In this document: positions 60,826 to 64,000 of the stretch, in pieces
How positions within the stretch are numbered: position 1 is the stretch's first letter
Layout: every line of letters starts with the position of its first letter
Origin: Dioscorea cayenensis subsp. rotundata
Lineage: Eukaryota > Streptophyta > Magnoliopsida > Dioscoreales > Dioscoreaceae
Length of the DNA: 64,000 nucleotides
Direction of reading: 5' to 3'
Assembly (NCBI RefSeq): GCF_009730915.1
Contig: NC_052474.1
Location: forward strand, 5,305,501-5,369,500
The notes under the pieces: model-generated
What the model was told of the DNA's origin: nothing
What the model saw: the letters and a program-made list of their open reading frames with translations, nothing else
Databases searched by the model: none
Translations under genes and position numbers: made by a program

Positions 60826-63624
60826 TTATGCAGTGATACTGGTACCATTTCCAGGTCCAACAACTTTAACCGCCCTAGCCTTCCCATGCTTCAGAACCTC
60901 CAATTCCATCTTGTCCTCGGTAGTCAACTTTTTCTGAATCTGAGGGAAGACCAACTGCTGCTTCTCACCCATTGCCAGTGCCCTCAACCTCTGGGCAGAA
61001 TATCGCTGGGTGATTAACTTTGTGACCATTTCAGTGGAAGCATTATTTTGTCCCTGATATTTGCTTGATTTCGGAACTTCACACTGGGAGGAGTATGCAT
61101 CACTGTGTCCCTTCCCAGACCAATATGATGATATTGGAAAGTCAATGTAGCCAGTCATCTTCTAGAACAAAAGGACCAACATCAAGATAAAAAAAAAAAG
61201 GAATGTAAAACTAGTTACAACTATGAAAGAAAATGGCCGCTAACACACCAGCGGAGAGGAGTCAAACTGGTAGCTTGAATGCTTCAGAGAATAATCCATT
61301 CCAAGCTTGGGATGCTGATATATGTACATTTGATTTCCGTGTGCTACACACTGAGGCCTTCCAGAGCATGGTGCATGAGCATGTGGAATGTAGTAATTTG
61401 TGGTATAGAGGGGATCCTGATATGGAAAGCTTTTGGCAGATTGGAACTTCCTAAAGGTGTTGATCCGACGGGCAGTTCCAATATACAGAGCTTTGTTATT
61501 CAGCATTGACCCTGGACAAACAATTCATGCGTAAATAGAAGAGAAGCAATCTTCAGTGGACCGCACAGAATTACAGGTCTTAGTGATTGCCACTCACCAT
61601 TCAGTGTTGTTATAGCCTTGTTTGCCTCATCAGGGGATGAAAACCGAACAAAGCCAAAACCCCTGCTCTGTCCATTAGGATCTCGCAACACTCTTGCAGA
61701 CATTATTTTGCCACATCCAACAAAGTGTTCTAAAAGTTTCCTATCATCAACTGAGATATCAAGGTTCTTCACATATACTGTCTCACTCTGCAGAAGAATA
61801 CATTGTGTTATTACTAACCAGCAGTGTACTTAACTGGAATATACCAAACAGGATAATTTAACTGGTTCTTTGGATAGAGTATAATTCAAGATAGTGAACA
61901 GCAGAACTTAACTGGCCCTTTAGGTAGAGAATAATTCAAAACATAATAAACAGCAGTATACTTGCCTCATTCCTTGGGTAGAGAATAATTAAAAGCATAG
62001 TAGTAAACATCAGTATACTTGCCTGCTTCTTTGGGTAGAGAATAAGTCAAGACATAGTAGTAAACAGCAGTATACTTGCCTGGCTCTTCTTCAGTGGTTG
62101 ATCTAGCTTCTTTCCAAACTGTGACTTCAATATCTTCTCACGTTCTTCTTTCTTCTGAGCTGGTCCGACATATAAAATCTTTGACCCTGAACCTGAACAA
62201 GCACCAAGAAGAGAGCAAAAGATTAATTAGTTTAGTATTTAAATGATCATAAGCCAGACACTAACAAAAAGATGATGAAACATACCAAGTTTTGAGCCGT
62301 TCATTGCTTCCATTGCAATCTTCGCATGTTCTGGCAACTCAAAGCTAACAAACCCAAAGCCTTTAGACTTTCCATTACTGTCTTTCATGACAATAGCACT
62401 GTGGACCTTGCCAAATTCAGAGAACTTGTCTTGAAGAAGTTCATTAGTGATATCAGAACTCAGATTCTTGATGTAGAGGTTTGAACATTTAAATTCCATA
62501 GGCGATGCTTCCCTCTCACTCTTCTTGAGGAATTTGGACACATAACTTAAATAAAAAAAGAGAACAAGATGAGAAAGAGACACTTTGTATGAACAAGCAA
62601 GTGCATGGTAAAAAGAAAAAACTATATAACCCAATATAGATCAGTAAACATATACTAGAATCTATTTCTTTCAAAAGCACAAAGACAACATGCATACCAA
62701 AAACCTTAGTACACAATCAACACTAACCAACAAAGCAAGAAAGAAATTATGCATATATCATGAACTATAGCCATATAAAATGAAATTCAGAGAAGAATAG
62801 TGGTTTCTAAGGAGTCATAACTCAAGAAAAGATCTAAAGAATCAAAAAGACAAAGATTGGAACAAGTTAAGGCAAAAAAAACTCACAGTTTCTTGACCCC
62901 ATCCTTGAGGTCCTTTCCGTTCAAACCTTTGATCGCTGACAAAGCGGCTTCCTCGGACTCCATCTGAACAAATCCGAACCCTTTGCTTATCCCCTTCTCA
63001 TCCACAGAAACCTTGCATGAAACTACTGTCCCATAATCCGAAAACATTCTCTCTAACGCCGATCCATCAACCGATACATCAAGATTCTATTTTCCATTCA
63101 CGGATAAAGATCCCAAAAAAAAAAAAAAAACCAAGAAAAGTGTTGAAAATTGATCATAAAAACCGAAAAGAAAAGCAGAATTGGATGGATAAATACCTTG
63201 ACAAAGAGATTCCCAATTCCCGACTTCCTGGTGACTGAATCACGAGCACACCACATAATCCTCATCGGTTTTCCATTCAAAGGACTGTGATTCATCTCCC
63301 TTAGCGCCTTCTCAGCTACTTAGAGAATTACCCAAACATCACAACCAATCTATGGAAAAACAAAACCAAGAAACCAAATCTAAGAATCGGAGAGAGAGGG
63401 ATACCTAAGTCCAAAGAGGGGAAATTGAGAAACGCGTAGCGGAGAGACGATCCGGAGTTGGAGTCACGGAAAACACGGGCTGATGAGGGGGGCCCGAAGC
63501 GATCGAACGCATTGATGAGATCTGCCTCCGTGACGGAGGGATCCAAGTCCCCAACGTACAGCACAGCCGTTCTCTGCTCACCCTCCACCGGAGATCCGCC
63601 CTCTCCGGTCGTCTTCTCCTCCAT
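60826..63624 (-). CDS. Poly(A)-binding protein-like, four RRMs, no MLLE domain
   Basis: Eight exons (63624-63405, 63318-63197, 63086-62887, 62545-62286, 62192-62080, 61787-61598, 61511-61249, 61161-60826) give 453 aa, against about 630 for a full plant PABP. Four RRMs can be read, each with RNP2/RNP1: VLYVGDL, LFVKNLDV...SKGFGFVQ, LYIKNLSS...SKGFGFVSF and VYVKNLDI...SRGFGFVRF. RRM1 has RYAFLNF for RNP1. The linker after RRM4 differs from canonical PABP. The C-terminus (SAQRLRALAMGEKQQLVFPQ, LEVLKHGKARAVKVVG) lacks the KITGMLLE core of the MLLE/PABC domain, so it would not recruit PAM2 partners in the normal way. Intron 5 has a GC donor and a minisatellite. mRNA poly(A) binding is inferred from the RRMs. 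Confidence 0.88.
61820..62091. repeat. Minisatellite of 54-57 bp units in PABP intron 5, including the splice donor
   Basis: Units containing agcagtatacttgcct and gggtagagaataattcaa recur with periods of 54, 57 and 57 bases. Anchors are at 61907, 61961, 62018 and 62075, with a further degenerate unit near 61829. On the gene strand the three units nearest the exon each contain GGCAAGTATACTG. The last of them is the actual donor. Confidence 0.88.
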
Positions 63625-64000
63625 TTCCGGCGAGATTGCTTGCAAGATCGAGAAGCAGAGCAAGAGAGGGAGAGAAAGAGAGCGATTTGGAAATGGTTTT
63701 AGGGCGGGAAGTGGAAATGAGGGATTTATATAGAGATTTCGAAGAGCGGTTGGATTATAACGGCCTTTGTTTCGAGAAGGAGTGAACGGTTGTGATTCGG
63801 TGGTGTGGGTCATCAGTGAATCGGTGCTTTGGGATTCGCGCCGCTTCTGCTCTCTTTGATTCTTGGTGCTTTGGGATTCGTGCCCCTTGCTGATCCGACG
63901 GCTCAAAACATATGATGGTTTTTTAAGCTTGTAAAAAAATAAAAAAAATAAAAAAACAAGACTTTGTGCTTATAAAACCCTGAAAAGGTGAAATTAAATT
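63625..64000. other. PABP 5' flank
   Basis: The GC-richer leader and promoter of the minus-strand PABP-like gene. GA-rich text lies at 63655-63685. No further gene is recognised before the window ends. Confidence 0.45.

Overview
The window is nuclear DNA of a flowering plant. The genes have many short introns in AT-rich DNA, several WRKY transcription factors are present, and plant-specific families occur (ALDH12 P5C dehydrogenase, class II cytosolic small heat-shock protein, SnRK1-gamma-like CBS protein). Plant L1-type LINEs and tRNA-derived SINEs fill much of the space between and inside genes. I cannot place the species; nothing decides between monocot and eudicot.

Layout. 86-2942 (-): P5C dehydrogenase, running off the left edge. 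5603-6957 (+): WRKY of group IIb type. 7550-8210 (+): LINE tail. 8594-13041 (+): four-CBS SnRK1-gamma-like protein whose second intron holds an antisense LINE-derived element with a 633-codon ORF. 13355-14424 (-): truncated LINE. 16616-19058 (+): Rab7 GTPase with a candidate U12-type intron. 19496-20421 (-): WRKYGKK-type WRKY. 20948-21138 (-): SINE. 21864-23031 (+): DUF1118 chloroplast protein. 23241-29626 (-): near full-length LINE with ORF1 and ORF2. 29876-30032 (+): SINE. 30737-34064 (+): decayed CLP1 gene. 34849-42232 (+): DUF2838/GPC acyltransferase-like membrane protein, with a 3.3-kb antisense LINE in its last intron. 42961-43428 (-): class II small HSP with an upstream HSE array. 44559-45328 (-): second WRKYGKK gene. 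46539-47840 (-): proline-rich DUF761-like protein. 51017-55225 (-): KRR1. 55951-57513 (-): class I histone deacetylase. 59040-59963 (-): cytidine deaminase. 60826-63624 (-): four-RRM poly(A)-binding-like protein.

The genes do not form a pathway; this is ordinary plant gene order with unrelated neighbours. Nearly all exon boundaries were set by matching reading phase and conserved protein sequence across GT-AG sites. Three introns depart from the usual class: a U12-like site in Rab7 and GC-AG introns in KRR1 and the PABP-like gene.

I found no convincing new biological system. The most useful observations are these: a short 3'-terminal hairpin shared by five LINE copies; a LINE-tailed element with a long unrelated ORF inside a host intron; a minisatellite that has copied a GC-type splice donor; and a CLP1 copy whose Walker A lysine codon is a stop.
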